A stretch of 40,334 bases of DNA, taken from an uncultured Planctomycetaceae bacterium. Lineage in GTDB: Bacteria; Planctomycetota; Planctomycetia; Pirellulales; Pirellulaceae. Every line of letters begins with the position of its first letter. Positions within the stretch are counted from its first letter, which is position 1. Where the stretch lies: contig CALMEE010000139.1 of assembly GCA_937862885.1 (NCBI GenBank), positions 1-40,334 of the forward strand, in the 5' to 3' direction. Below the pieces are notes generated by a model, which worked only from the letters and a program-made list of their open reading frames with translations, was not told the DNA's origin and ran no database searches. Made by a program: the position numbers and the translations under genes. Positions 14,661-23,689 of the stretch are shown here, in pieces.

Positions 14661-15851
14661 TTAGGCGCGAAGTGTCGCAGCTACTCGTCGGGACAAAACA
14701 ATGATACTTACCACGGTAATCACTACCAAAATACCAAAGGGGAGCAATGAGAAGTCGGTTCGTGTTTCCATGCCAAATATCCAGCCTTGAACTCGATAGA
14801 AAATATTGAACAGTGACACGAAAGCCCATTTTGAATTTTGGCGTTCGACGGAACTGATTTCGGGATCCATCATCGAAAACTGAGTGACTTCAATAATTGA
14901 CCAGGCGACGATCCCTAAGCCCCAGACTGCGAACCAAGCGAACGTGGCAAACCGTGTTTCAAAGGTCAATGAAGAAAACATCAACGCCAAGCTACATGTC
15001 GGCAGGATCAATACAATCGAAGCGACCACAATTCGAAGTGGGACTTGCCAGGTATCCAACAAGACTGACAAATCGGGTGACATCATCACACCGAAACAAT
15101 AAACGACGATTGCAGGTGCTGCAGTTATCAGAAATACAAAAAATGCAGGGATACCAAGTTTGCCAACAATATACTCTTTGCGAGTGATGGGGCGTGCATA
15201 GTACAGCTGAAAGGCTCTGGAGCGAACATCTTGGGCGATCAGTGGAGGGACAATCAAGCCCACCAACAAGACAACTCCTATGCCCTGGAACGAGCGAAAA
15301 AAGTTCAATAAGATCCAAGACCACATGGCCGTTCGTAGTTGACGTGGATTGCCCGATTGCAATGCGAGATCGACGGCCTCAAAATTGGGAAACATGTAAG
15401 CGAAGCTGCGGAAGTACAGGTAGTTCATATACAATTCCGGAGTGCCCAACATGAATTCCAATCGATCAACGTAGCCATCCAAATTGGCATCCATCCCCCT
15501 CAATTCGGCATGCAGGTTCACTCTATCAGCTTCTGAACCAGAGATCAGACCATCGTTATCAACATCAATGAGATTGAAGCGTTCCAATCGAGTTGCTCTG
15601 GCTACATCTTCACCAGTTTCCAAGGTGAAAATAACTGGAGCAGTGTTGTTGAATTGTTCCAAGAGTTTTTCAACAAAAAAGATTCCAATCGCGGCCACGA
15701 AGGTAGGAAGAAGTGCCAGAAGTATCGTTCGTTTGATCCAATTGTTTCGCAAGTTGATTTTGATTCCGGCTTCCGTAATGATCCACCAGCGGCCCATCAA
15801 AGGAGTCCAGTCGCCCAACCATTTGCGATAACCCACATCATGAATCGGCAT
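14661..15851 (-). CDS. ABC-2 type permease with two EF-hand loops in its large loop
   Basis: A 396-residue membrane subunit. A cytosolic N-terminus precedes TM1 (about 41-61); a ~110-residue hydrophilic loop follows; then about five more membrane segments, roughly 177-200, 232-256, 270-292, 300-318 and 372-390. The loop contains two canonical EF-hand calcium loops: DVDNDGLISGSE (96-107) and DANLDGYVDRLE (121-132), with correct ligands at positions 1, 3, 5 and 12 and glycine at 6. By the usual topology the loop is outside the cytoplasm, so calcium could act on the exporter there (inference). The region around SRAFQLYYARPITRKEYIVGK matches the ABC-2 family's coupling segment. The start overlaps the first ATPase gene by 14 bases. 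It is the only permease between two ATPases. Cargo unknown. Confidence 0.85.
   Translation of the reverse strand: MPIHDVGYRKWLGDWTPLMGRWWIITEAGIKINLRNNWIKRTILLALLPTFVAAIGIFFVEKLLEQFNNTAPVIFTLETGEDVARATRLERFNLIDVDNDGLISGSEADRVNLHAELRGMDANLDGYVDRLEFMLGTPELYMNYLYFRSFAYMFPNFEAVDLALQSGNPRQLRTAMWSWILLNFFRSFQGIGVVLLVGLIVPPLIAQDVRSRAFQLYYARPITRKEYIVGKLGIPAFFVFLITAAPAIVVYCFGVMMSPDLSVLLDTWQVPLRIVVASIVLILPTCSLALMFSSLTFETRFATFAWFAVWGLGIVAWSIIEVTQFSMMDPEISSVERQNSKWAFVSLFNIFYRVQGWIFGMETRTDFSLLPFGILVVITVVSIIVLSRRVAATLRA
15456..15566 (-). other. EF-hand pair within the ABC permease
   Basis: These bases encode residues 96-132 of the permease, holding two 12-residue calcium loops whose first ligands are 25 residues apart, the spacing common in short bacterial EF-hand pairs. 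All oxygen ligands are present in both loops. Confidence 0.85.
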
Positions 15852-16770
15852 TGGCGGCGTCCTTCACGGCTGAAATAAAGACCTCTTCGAGTGATGTCTT
15901 GCCGGGTACCATGGACTGAATCACATGACCGTTTTGGTTGGCAACTTCGTAGATCTTCCGTACCAGATCAGGATTTTGGTTGGAGATAAGCAGATTATTC
16001 GCTTCATCTCGTGAGACCGTGAAGCCGTTACGTTGAAAGGCGTCGATGGCGGAATCGACGCTCGCTAGGATGCGCACATGCATCGCAGGGGAAGCGGTTC
16101 GGTTTAGGGTTTCCAACTTCTCCGATACCCGCAACTGTCCCCTGGCGATGATCACGACATCTTCGCAGATGTTCTGCACGTCAGGAAGTATATGGGTCGA
16201 AAGCAGTACCGCTTTCCTATGTTCATTTGCTAGGACGCGGATACGGCTGAGTAAAGCTTCGCGTTCCTCGGGATCCAAGCCAGATGTCGGCTCATCAAGT
16301 ATCAAAAGTTCGGGGTCATGAACGATGGCGGCGGCGAACTTGATCTTTTGTCTCATCCCCGTGGAATACGTATCGACATTTCGATATCGTTCTTGTCCCA
16401 CATCGCAAAAATCCAAGATCTCGTGACTCCGCCTTAATCCTTCTAGGTAAGGAAGTCCTGCCAAGTTCGCAGAGAATCTGACCATTTCCACGCCAGACAT
16501 GCCAGAAATGTAGCAGTCGTCTTCCGGCATATAACCGACACGGCTCCGTATCGCGCGACCTTGCTTAGCTAAATCAAAGCCAAGAACTTTGCCACGACCG
16601 CGGCTGGGCTTAACAAGTCCCATCAAGATCTTGATCAAACTCGACTTACCTGCCCCATTTGGTCCCAACAGCCCCGTGATACCGGAATGACAGCGAAGCG
16701 AAATATCGCGCAATGCGACAACAGACCGATATTGCTTGGTGATATTCTCTAGGTCAATTGGATATTCCAT
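15838..16770 (-). CDS. ABC transporter ATP-binding protein (first ATPase of the cluster)
   Basis: A 310-residue nucleotide-binding subunit. GLLGPNGAGKSSLIKIL (about 33-49) is Walker A, GYMPEDDCYISGMSG the Q-loop region, YSTGMRQKIKFAAAI the signature (STGM for SGGQ), LLILDEPTSGLDPEERE Walker B plus D-loop, and STHILPDV the H-loop. The C-terminal ~80 residues end in SLEEVFISAVKD, the usual tail of this export/gliding-type group. First gene of the cluster; its 3' end overlaps the permease start by 14 bases. An AGGCTC sits next to the ATG but the ribosome binding site is weak. It is a different protein from the second ATPase, not a recent duplicate: the two share motifs but little else by eye. 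Confidence 0.9.
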   Translation of the reverse strand: MEYPIDLENITKQYRSVVALRDISLRCHSGITGLLGPNGAGKSSLIKILMGLVKPSRGRGKVLGFDLAKQGRAIRSRVGYMPEDDCYISGMSGVEMVRFSANLAGLPYLEGLRRSHEILDFCDVGQERYRNVDTYSTGMRQKIKFAAAIVHDPELLILDEPTSGLDPEEREALLSRIRVLANEHRKAVLLSTHILPDVQNICEDVVIIARGQLRVSEKLETLNRTASPAMHVRILASVDSAIDAFQRNGFTVSRDEANNLLISNQNPDLVRKIYEVANQNGHVIQSMVPGKTSLEEVFISAVKDAANADS

Positions 16771-16929
16771 GAGCCTGCGCGTTTTCGGACGTCAATCGAA
16801 GATTCAAGCTACCAATAAGAGCGAGGACACGGACGGCAACACGGATTACGCTAACACCCGGCTGACGAAAAAACAATTGGCAATGAACAAATCGCCACCA
16901 GGTCGCATGCGTGACGAAACGCATGTAGC

Positions 16930-17256
16930 TTACCAACCCATTACCATATTCGACTCAATGACTTTTCTGGCTTTTTCAAGATCAGTGCCCGTTTCATGCA
17001 TGTACAATCGAATAGCATTGATCTTATCGCCTGATGCCTTGGCTAGACAATCGCGCGCCGTTGAGCAGGGGTCAAGCGGTTTATTGCTAATCCCCAAAAC
17101 GCCTTTGGAAATTACCCAACTATCTCTTGGCCGTTTCGTTAAACGGAGGATGGACTCCCCGGGATAAGAGTCTTCAGCTACCACGGTGGCGGATTGCTCA
17201 TCGTTGGCCCAAGTGATAATGATGTGCGCGTCGGTTTCGATTTCAAACAATGGCAT
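16930..17256 (-). CDS. Small conserved-looking protein with L7/L12-tail-like C-terminus
   Basis: A 108-residue cytosolic protein without a signal or membrane segment. The N-terminal half begins MPLFEIETDAHIIITWAND and continues with VISKGVLGISNKPLDPC. The C-terminal stretch DKINAIRLYMHETGTDLEKA followed by RKVIE reads like the helix-turn-helix core of ribosomal protein L7/L12's C-terminal domain (K-x-x-AIK-x-x-R-x-x-TG-x-x-L-x-EAK-x-x-VE). The two cysteines (about 63 and 70) are not arranged as a metal site. It may bind another protein through that tail; this is inference. It lies upstream of, and on the same strand as, the ABC cluster with a ~160-base gap. The start ATG 17256 is preceded by AAGGAG-like bases. 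Function unknown. Confidence 0.7.
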   Translation of the reverse strand: MPLFEIETDAHIIITWANDEQSATVVAEDSYPGESILRLTKRPRDSWVISKGVLGISNKPLDPCSTARDCLAKASGDKINAIRLYMHETGTDLEKARKVIESNMVMGW

Positions 17257-17747
17257 TGTCTAGTGCTCCTTAAACTTCGTCCAAAATAGAGTAATACAGA
17301 ACCATTGAGCGACATCCGTTTTTCAGCATGGTTCTCATTAACTTTAATGAACAATATTTTAACCCAAAATTCAAGGTGGGATTGGATTGTCCGAGCCCGA
17401 TTGCGGCGTTTTTCCACGAATTTGAAGCCGATCTGAACAAACGAGACGCAAATTTTTGCGCGGGTGAAGCGCGGAAATATTTTTGTTGAGACACAGTTGG
17501 CGTCGTTCATCGAATAAGCGGTCGCCCTGGCGTGGGAGCAGCACTGGAGGCCGTGTAAACTATTTGACGAATTTCCGGTTTCGTTTGGTTGAATCATCAA
17601 ATTCGTTAGATTAAAATCAGGTCATTGCATCCACTTCCAATACTGGTGCGCTGCTTTGCACATCGAGCGAAGCTTTTGTTTAAATACCGCCAGCGAAAAA
17701 CGTCAGCCGTTTAGCAAACGAGTCTGTTATCTTGTGGAAGGAAGGAT
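17257..17747. other. Gap between divergent small gene and metzincin-like gene
   Basis: About 490 bases with no supported gene; overlapping minus-strand frames here (17178-17600, 17270-17494) look random. One exact 8-bp inverted repeat, ACGAATTT (17567-17574) with AAATTCGT (17599-17606), lies about 140 bases upstream of the protease gene and could be a regulatory site, though eight bases is weak evidence. Confidence 0.4.
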
Positions 17748-19109
17748 ATGTTTCGAATTAGACGTTGCACAGTCATTGCTGTTTTAGTTGCTCTTCTTTC
17801 ATACGCGTCAGCGGTTGCACAACCAGTTGCACCTGAATTGAACAGTCGTCCGGGAGCAGCCTTTACTCTCTACCTTAATTTCACGGGCTTCCAATACACG
17901 GGTAATTGGGGAGGCCAAACCCCTGGCACGACACCGGCCTACAATAACCAAACTGGATCCTCGTTCACCGCGGTGGAACAGGCCGCGATCAAGAATATTT
18001 GGGCACGTGTGGCGGAAACTTTCACGATGTTCAATATTAACGTGACGACCGTCGATCCCGCTGCCGCTGCTGGACATACAAGTTACTTGGCACGGCAACA
18101 TTATTATGATACGACCGCGCGCGTTCATCATACGATCATCGGCGATGGAGCCAGTAACTTCTTCGGTGGTGCGGCAGGTGTATCGTATGTCGGAGTTTGG
18201 GACAGCTCCAATGCCGCAGGTTCCGGCCGTGGTACGAATTGGACCTTCACGAATCGGTCTGGTGGTTACGGATCGTTTAAAAGGATTTCATCAGTTACCG
18301 TTCACGAAAATGGACATGCGGCCGGACTCTCGCACCAAGGAGACTACGTTGGCTCAACCCGCGTCAACGAGTATTCGACAAACAATGGCTCAACGCACAC
18401 GCGTCCAGTGACCGGTACCGGCAATGCACAGAATCGGATTGCCTGGGCGGTTGGGCGGGTAAATACGAATACCTCGGTCATCCAAAACGACGCTTTAAGA
18501 ATCTTGCAGAATGACGGCATGGGGCCATTTATCAATGATGGAATCGGTCGAACAATGGTCAGCGCAACCGAACTGGTAACCAACGGGAACGAAATCGATT
18601 CGTTGGCAAATCAAGGAATCATCGTGCCGATTAGCAACACGAACCCGAATCCCATCGGTGTCGATAATTACACCAGAGGTTATTTTTCGTTCACGACCGT
18701 CACCGGCGGCATCAATACGATCACCGTAAATGCTGGTACGCAGTGGATCACAACTGGCGTGCCCGATCCTCATCAGTCCTTAGATGCGACATTACGCATC
18801 TTGGATATGTTTGGAAACCAATTGGCGGTTTCCGCGACCGCAAATTTCAGTGAAACCATCTCATTGCATCTGGATCCTGGGAGTTATTTCATCGAAGTTT
18901 CGAGTGCGGGAGGAAAGTTCGCCAGTTTGGGACCGAATAACAATTGGGACCCGAAATACTTCTACGACATGGGTTCATACTTCTTGACCGGTACGATTTT
19001 GGCCGTACCGGAACCGTCGTCGGCGATATTGCTGACCAGCGTTTTCGTCGTTCTGGTGCTGGGGCGAAGTCGAGTCCAAGGTCGTGGTCGATACGGAAAT
19101 CGTCGTTAA
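17748..19109 (+). CDS. Secreted metzincin-like zinc protease with PEP-CTERM anchor
   Basis: A 453-residue exported protein. Residues 1-25 are a signal peptide (IAVLVALLSYASAVAQ). A catalytic-like domain follows, with HENGHAAGLSH at 186-196, an exact HExxHxxGxxH zinc site as in metzincins. The rest (about 290-415) resembles a beta-sandwich of the bacterial pre-peptidase type, including ATLRILDMFGNQLAVS and HLDPGSYFIEVSS. The C-terminus has VPEPSSAILL, a hydrophobic stretch and an arginine-rich end: a PEP-CTERM sorting signal, normally processed by an exosortase. It is probably matured and released or anchored at the cell surface or matrix. The ATG 17748 is preceded by GGAAGGA at good spacing. 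Flanked by unrelated genes. Protease activity is inferred from the zinc motif; substrate unknown. Confidence 0.85.
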   Translation: MFRIRRCTVIAVLVALLSYASAVAQPVAPELNSRPGAAFTLYLNFTGFQYTGNWGGQTPGTTPAYNNQTGSSFTAVEQAAIKNIWARVAETFTMFNINVTTVDPAAAAGHTSYLARQHYYDTTARVHHTIIGDGASNFFGGAAGVSYVGVWDSSNAAGSGRGTNWTFTNRSGGYGSFKRISSVTVHENGHAAGLSHQGDYVGSTRVNEYSTNNGSTHTRPVTGTGNAQNRIAWAVGRVNTNTSVIQNDALRILQNDGMGPFINDGIGRTMVSATELVTNGNEIDSLANQGIIVPISNTNPNPIGVDNYTRGYFSFTTVTGGINTITVNAGTQWITTGVPDPHQSLDATLRILDMFGNQLAVSATANFSETISLHLDPGSYFIEVSSAGGKFASLGPNNNWDPKYFYDMGSYFLTGTILAVPEPSSAILLTSVFVVLVLGRSRVQGRGRYGNRR

Positions 19110-19425
19110 TTCGGGCCGGGCATTTTAATAGATTAGTGTTACCTTCGGCTAAAGCGAAAACGCACAAAAATATATCCGCAAGATTTGTTGTGCCGCGAAA
19201 ATCCACGTTGTACTTGATGTGGTTAGACGCCGTTTAGTCAAGACATTTTTGCCGACTTAATACGTCCGTGTGGTTCTCGGAAATTCAATCGCGCCAGGCA
19301 ATTTTGCCGACAAAGCCAATATTCGCAAAAAATTGCCGAACTCATCCAAGATAGTTCGTAGAACAACGAAGTAACTCTTATCGATTTGAATCACGCTCAG
19401 CAAGAGCCTAGTTTAAGGATTTTTT
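19110..19425. other. Gap after the metzincin-like gene
   Basis: About 315 bases without a supported gene. The motif TTGCCGA recurs three times between about 19248 and 19345, which may be chance. No clear terminator follows the protease stop codon. The promoter of the following small membrane protein gene should be here. Confidence 0.35.
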
Positions 19426-19797
19426 GTGCATTCTTCTTTGATTGATCAGGCCGTTACGGCGTTTTCACAACACCGAGAAATTACTATCGAAAAAATTTCC
19501 AGCGACGATTTTGTGGGAATTATTGCAATAGTGACCGTTTTTGCCACGGCCATCCTGATTGTCTTGGCCAGCTTGGCAATCGGTTCTTACACCAAATTAC
19601 GATCGAAGCGCATTCGTAGTGATTTGGTGAATAAATTGGTCGACCGAGGCTTTACAGCGGAAGAGATTTCCAACATCTTGATTTCGTCTGGAATAGGAGT
19701 TGCCGATCCGTTGTGTGGCTCGCAAGGGAAAATGGATCGTTCGAAAGCGTTGCTCAGCGTGCCGCCGCAAAAGCCGATTCGCAACGGTATCGCTTAG
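19426..19797 (+). CDS. Small single-pass membrane protein with UBA-like C-terminal helices
   Basis: A 123-residue protein starting with GTG, preceded by AAGGA at good spacing. The first ~30 residues are polar, residues about 31-53 form one hydrophobic segment (GIIAIVTVFATAILIVLASL), and the rest is basic and soluble, with SDLVNKLVDRGFTAEEISNI at about 67-86, which resembles a three-helix UBA-like fold. Basic residues right after the membrane segment (YTKLRSKR) put the C-terminal part in the cytoplasm. No enzyme motif is visible. It is transcribed convergently with the CrtI-like gene 25 bases away. Function unknown; a membrane-linked adaptor is one guess. Confidence 0.65.
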   Translation: MHSSLIDQAVTAFSQHREITIEKISSDDFVGIIAIVTVFATAILIVLASLAIGSYTKLRSKRIRSDLVNKLVDRGFTAEEISNILISSGIGVADPLCGSQGKMDRSKALLSVPPQKPIRNGIA

Positions 19798-19821
19798 TAG
19801 CCTAACGCGGGTGGTATTTCG

Positions 19822-21258
19822 CTAAACGACTGCCTTTTGCGAACGGGAAGTCAACCAACTGTCGACGTCATTGGCAACGATTACTCCATAGTTTATCGTT
19901 CCCAGCCAACCCGACATAATGATCCCACAACTTCCGGCATGATACAAACCGGGAACTTGGTCGGGCAATGCACGGCTCACGGCGAGACCCTCAAACTTCG
20001 TCCCGAAACTCGCCCCGTCAACATGCTTTGTATAATGTTCGAACGTGCGCGGAGTTGCGGCTTCGATGTGGTCGACACGCTGCCGAATGTTGGGGACGTA
20101 TTTGTCTAGCGCATCGAGGGTCGTCTCTAACAAATGCTGCTTGGCAGCGGCATACTCCTCACTATTCAGTTCGTTCCAATCCGCGTAATTAGCGTTTGTA
20201 CTGGAGACGATGAAGTGGCGATTGTCTCGGCTGGGACGCATATCTGGGTAATAGAACGAAAAGGTGCGACTGGTGATGTCCTTGCTCAACAACAATTCCG
20301 TACGGAAAAGTTCCGCAGTGGAACTGAATAGTAAATCACCCGTGTTTCGATCAATTTCATCATCTGCGTGCAGTGACATGTAGACTTGTGTGCTTGAGTT
20401 GTTGAGTCGCACGTCGTTGGCTTGGTCGATGAAGGCCCGATCAAATTTGTCTTTACCTATGAGATCAAAGATTGTGGCGCGCAGATTTGCGTTTGACACA
20501 ACGCTGTCTGTTTCTATTTCGCGACCTTGTACCGTCACAGACTTGATACGACCGTCTTGGACGTTAATTTTTTCGACGTCGCATCGAATCCTAATATCCA
20601 CTCCATTCGCCAACATTTCATCTTCCATCCATTTGACGAGTTGATCAGTGCCACCTTTGAATGTGTAGACGCCCTTGGACATGAAATTGGAAAACACGAT
20701 GCCATACGTTATTGCTGGATCTTCGAGAGTGGAGCCGTTGGCGTAAGTAATTGGCTCCATCAACAAGCGAATCACATCTTCGCGTCCCGGGAAAAACTCG
20801 TCAAACAATTCACGCGTGGTCTTGTTTTGGTCATCAAAAAAATTCATGCCGCGAGCCGTATCAAAGAAGTTGCGGACGGTCGATTCTTCGATGCCGAATC
20901 GTTCAATCAGAAGTTTTGTGAAGTCCTCGCGATTGTAGCTCGTCGTCAATGAGAACATTGGGTTATCAAAGCGAACTCCATGCAGAGGCACAATTGCGTC
21001 AGCGATCTGGTTTGTCCAATAGCGACGGCAACTCTTCACCATGCCATGCGGGAAGCCGTGCAGCGAAATATCGAAAATACTGCCGCGCGGGCGTTTAAAC
21101 CAAGTTGCCAATCCGCCGAGCTTGTAATGTTGTTCGAGCAACAGCACTTGGCGACCATCCCGCGCCAGGATATTCGCCGCCGTCATGCCTCCCAAACCAC
21201 TGCCTATGACAACAACATCGTAGCGACTTTTAATATCTTTTAAGAAATCTTTTGGCAT
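19822..21258 (-). CDS. Carotenoid-type FAD oxidoreductase (CrtI/CrtISO family)
   Basis: A flavoprotein of the phytoene desaturase/carotene isomerase family. The N-terminal motif [20 protein letters not shown] binds FAD, followed by [18 protein letters not shown]. The C-terminal FAD region [22 protein letters not shown] resembles CrtISO and retinol saturase rather than classical CrtI. The likely start is ATG 21258, 12 residues ahead of the Rossmann strand; the longest frame starts 18 codons earlier (21312), and neither has a clear ribosome binding site. It follows the S9 peptidase gene on the same strand and may be cotranscribed with it. A role in carotenoid or other polyprenoid desaturation or isomerisation is probable; the substrate is not determined, since no phytoene or squalene synthase is in the window. 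Confidence 0.85.
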   Translation of the reverse strand: MPKDFLKDIKSRYDVVVIGSGLGGMTAANILARDGRQVLLLEQHYKLGGLATWFKRPRGSIFDISLHGFPHGMVKSCRRYWTNQIADAIVPLHGVRFDNPMFSLTTSYNREDFTKLLIERFGIEESTVRNFFDTARGMNFFDDQNKTTRELFDEFFPGREDVIRLLMEPITYANGSTLEDPAITYGIVFSNFMSKGVYTFKGGTDQLVKWMEDEMLANGVDIRIRCDVEKINVQDGRIKSVTVQGREIETDSVVSNANLRATIFDLIGKDKFDRAFIDQANDVRLNNSSTQVYMSLHADDEIDRNTGDLLFSSTAELFRTELLLSKDITSRTFSFYYPDMRPSRDNRHFIVSSTNANYADWNELNSEEYAAAKQHLLETTLDALDKYVPNIRQRVDHIEAATPRTFEHYTKHVDGASFGTKFEGLAVSRALPDQVPGLYHAGSCGIIMSGWLGTINYGVIVANDVDSWLTSRSQKAVV

Positions 21259-21343
21259 ATATACGCTTGCAATGAACAATTCCGCACCCACGGGGGCAGA
21301 TTCGTTTTGCATCCCCGAATTCGCTCGCTTCGTTGGTCATCCA

Positions 21344-23437
21344 TCACTTCAAATGGCGATCCAACCAGTCGAAAAATACCCGATGCCACAGAACACCATT
21401 TTGTGGTCCCATAACCCAATGGCCTTCTGCAGGGAAGTAAAGAAATCGCGACGGAACACCTTCGACTTGTGCTGCCGTGAAGGCCTCGATGCCCTGAGTG
21501 ATTGGAACACGAAAATCGAGTTCGCCATGGATAACCAACAGCGGCGTCTTCCAATTCTTGACGAAGCGATGGGGTGAAAATTGATCGTATTTCTGCTGCA
21601 GTTCTGGGCTCTTCCAATAGGGGCCGCCCAGGTCATGATTTACGAAGAACAACTCCTCCGTTGACCCATACATGGATTCAAGATTAAAAACGCCGCAATG
21701 CGATATCATACAAGCGAACCGTTCCTCAGCGTTTCCCATTAACCAATACACTGTGTAGCCGCCAAAGCTGGCACCCACCGCGCCAGCTCGGTTCTTGTCG
21801 ATATAAGGCTCTGCAAGCATCGCATCCGTCGCCGACAAAATGTCCTGCATTGCTTGTCCACCCCAATCACCACTGATTTGGTCATTCCAGGCTTGGCCGA
21901 ATCCCGGTAGGCCCCGTCGATTTGGAGCAACGATCACGTAGTCCTGGGCTGCCATTAAATGAAAGTTCCAGCGGAACGAAAAGAACTGACCGATTTGACC
22001 CTGTGGCCCACCCTGGCAGTACGTCAACAGCGGATATTTTTTGTTTTTATCGAAGTTTGGCGGATAAATGATCCAGCAATGTATCTTTTTCCCGTCGGTA
22101 GCATCTACCCAACGTTCTTCGATCATGGGGAGTTCTAAATCGTAGAAATGATCATCATTGATCTGAGAAAGAAATTGCGTTTCCCCTGTCTCGAAATTAA
22201 GCAGTGCCAATTCCATCGGTTTCAACATGCTCATGACGGTGATCAATCCAACTTTGCCATTACGAAAAACATGCTTGAGGGCGAAATTGTACTGTCCACT
22301 CGATAACTGCTTTCCCAATTGTGAATTGGGTTCGACAGGAAAGATATCAGACCCGATCGCGAAGACTTGATCCGTTCCTCGATGTTCGCTGGAGTACGCA
22401 AAGCCACCCCCGGGAAGCCATTTTGCCGCGTGAACAGTTTGATCCAAGTTTTCCGAAGCCTCATACAGGCTGTTGGTCTCCAGGTCGTAAACCATAATTC
22501 GATTTCTATCGGCTTCGAATCCTGCAGTTTCCATCGAATGAAACGCAATCTTTTTCCCGTCAGGAGAAAAAACAGGATCATTATCGTAACCTAGTCGATC
22601 TTGGCTGATATTCTTCATTTCCCCATTGATTACATTGACCAGATATACGTCGCTATTCGTCGTTTCGGCCCACTTAGGATCGAGTTTCATTGTGAAGGCC
22701 AACCACATCCCATCCGGTGACCAATCAAATTGTTCATTGCCCCCGAAGGGTGGAACTGGGCAATCGGCCTTGATGCTTGGCATCAGATCGCGTGATTCAC
22801 CAGCCAAGCCATCCGGGCTCACGAACGCGACGTGCAGATGCGAGTACTTGTAGTCGTGCCAACTGTCCCAATGTCGATACATTAGGCTGTCAATAATTCG
22901 AGCATTAGCCAGCGGAAGATCTGCGTAGAGTTCATTGACGGTTTCGTCCAACTTTATACGTTTTGTGAAGGCAATCCGATCATTGGTCGGAGAGACTTTC
23001 AAGTTAGAAATTCCTCCCGGATAATTGGTCATCTGCTGCAACTCCAGTGTGCGCAGGTCGAGCATCCACGCCTGAACGACGGGTTCCTTTTCATCACCGC
23101 GCATCCCTTCAAAAACCAAGTTAGTTCCCGCGCCCAAATCAATCCACTGCAATCCGCCGATGACTTTCCAATTGCTAATCGGCACAATTGGGTTGGGCAA
23201 ATCCGTGCTGATAAGATGAATGGAGCTACGACCGGAGTTTTCTTCGAGCTTAAAGTGGCGTACTGAAAACGCGATATGTTTCTCATCCGGTGATACGGAG
23301 ACGGCTCCTAATCTGCCTAGCTTCCAAAGTAACTCAGGTGACATCCTGTTCTGTTGAGCAATCGATTGCTGATTGCTGCAAACAAGCGAAATCAAAAGCG
23401 CGAGACCTAAAACTATGGCGGGAGCAAAATTTTTCAT
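21344..23437 (-). CDS. Exported S9 family prolyl-oligopeptidase-type peptidase
   Basis: A ~697-residue serine peptidase. The signal peptide starts at the internal ATG 23437 (MKNFAPAIVLGLALLISLVC), 11 codons after the longest frame's start. The first ~400 residues are WD40-like/TolB-type propeller repeats (VFSPDGKKIAFHS, FDWSPDGMWLAFTM). The C-terminal alpha/beta-hydrolase domain carries the triad, numbered from the longest frame: Ser568 in GASFGG, Asp652 in HGELDFRVP and His684 in EGHWV. YCQGGPQGQIGQFFS supplies the oxyanion-side glycines typical of the S9C group. It should cleave oligopeptides or acyl-peptides outside the cytoplasm. Divergent from the M50 protease gene, with a palindrome between them. 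Substrate unknown. Confidence 0.88.
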   Translation of the reverse strand: MKNFAPAIVLGLALLISLVCSNQQSIAQQNRMSPELLWKLGRLGAVSVSPDEKHIAFSVRHFKLEENSGRSSIHLISTDLPNPIVPISNWKVIGGLQWIDLGAGTNLVFEGMRGDEKEPVVQAWMLDLRTLELQQMTNYPGGISNLKVSPTNDRIAFTKRIKLDETVNELYADLPLANARIIDSLMYRHWDSWHDYKYSHLHVAFVSPDGLAGESRDLMPSIKADCPVPPFGGNEQFDWSPDGMWLAFTMKLDPKWAETTNSDVYLVNVINGEMKNISQDRLGYDNDPVFSPDGKKIAFHSMETAGFEADRNRIMVYDLETNSLYEASENLDQTVHAAKWLPGGGFAYSSEHRGTDQVFAIGSDIFPVEPNSQLGKQLSSGQYNFALKHVFRNGKVGLITVMSMLKPMELALLNFETGETQFLSQINDDHFYDLELPMIEERWVDATDGKKIHCWIIYPPNFDKNKKYPLLTYCQGGPQGQIGQFFSFRWNFHLMAAQDYVIVAPNRRGLPGFGQAWNDQISGDWGGQAMQDILSATDAMLAEPYIDKNRAGAVGASFGGYTVYWLMGNAEERFACMISHCGVFNLESMYGSTEELFFVNHDLGGPYWKSPELQQKYDQFSPHRFVKNWKTPLLVIHGELDFRVPITQGIEAFTAAQVEGVPSRFLYFPAEGHWVMGPQNGVLWHRVFFDWLDRHLK

Positions 23438-23547
23438 GGCGACCCGATATGCAAAAATAGTATTGACCAAAGAAACTCAAGTTCAGCGATAGACGATTGT
23501 TAGGGCGTCCAACTCCAGTAGTCGCGAGACCTTGCTGTGCACCAATT

Positions 23548-23566
23548 ATAGTGAAAATTTCACTAT
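23548..23566. promoter_or_regulatory. 19-bp palindrome between divergent peptidase genes
   Basis: ATAGTGAAA, one central base and TTTCACTAT form a perfect dyad of nine base pairs per arm. It lies about 110 bases upstream of the S9 peptidase start and about 125 bases upstream of the M50 protease start, so a dimeric regulator bound here could control both genes. The match to any known operator is not recognised. Confidence 0.55.
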
Positions 23567-23689
23567 TGCCTATCGGCTTATCTAATGTTGCGGAATGACA
23601 AATTGGCCTCTATCCTGTAAGGCAGTCGCAATACCTTGTGCGTGAATAGACAGCCAGGCCAATCCAATTCTTTTGAAGCGTGAATTTCC

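Noticed and set aside
21240..21617. 125-codon minus-strand frame spanning the S9/CrtI-like junction
   Set aside because: It overlaps the S9 peptidase catalytic end in another frame and has no family features.
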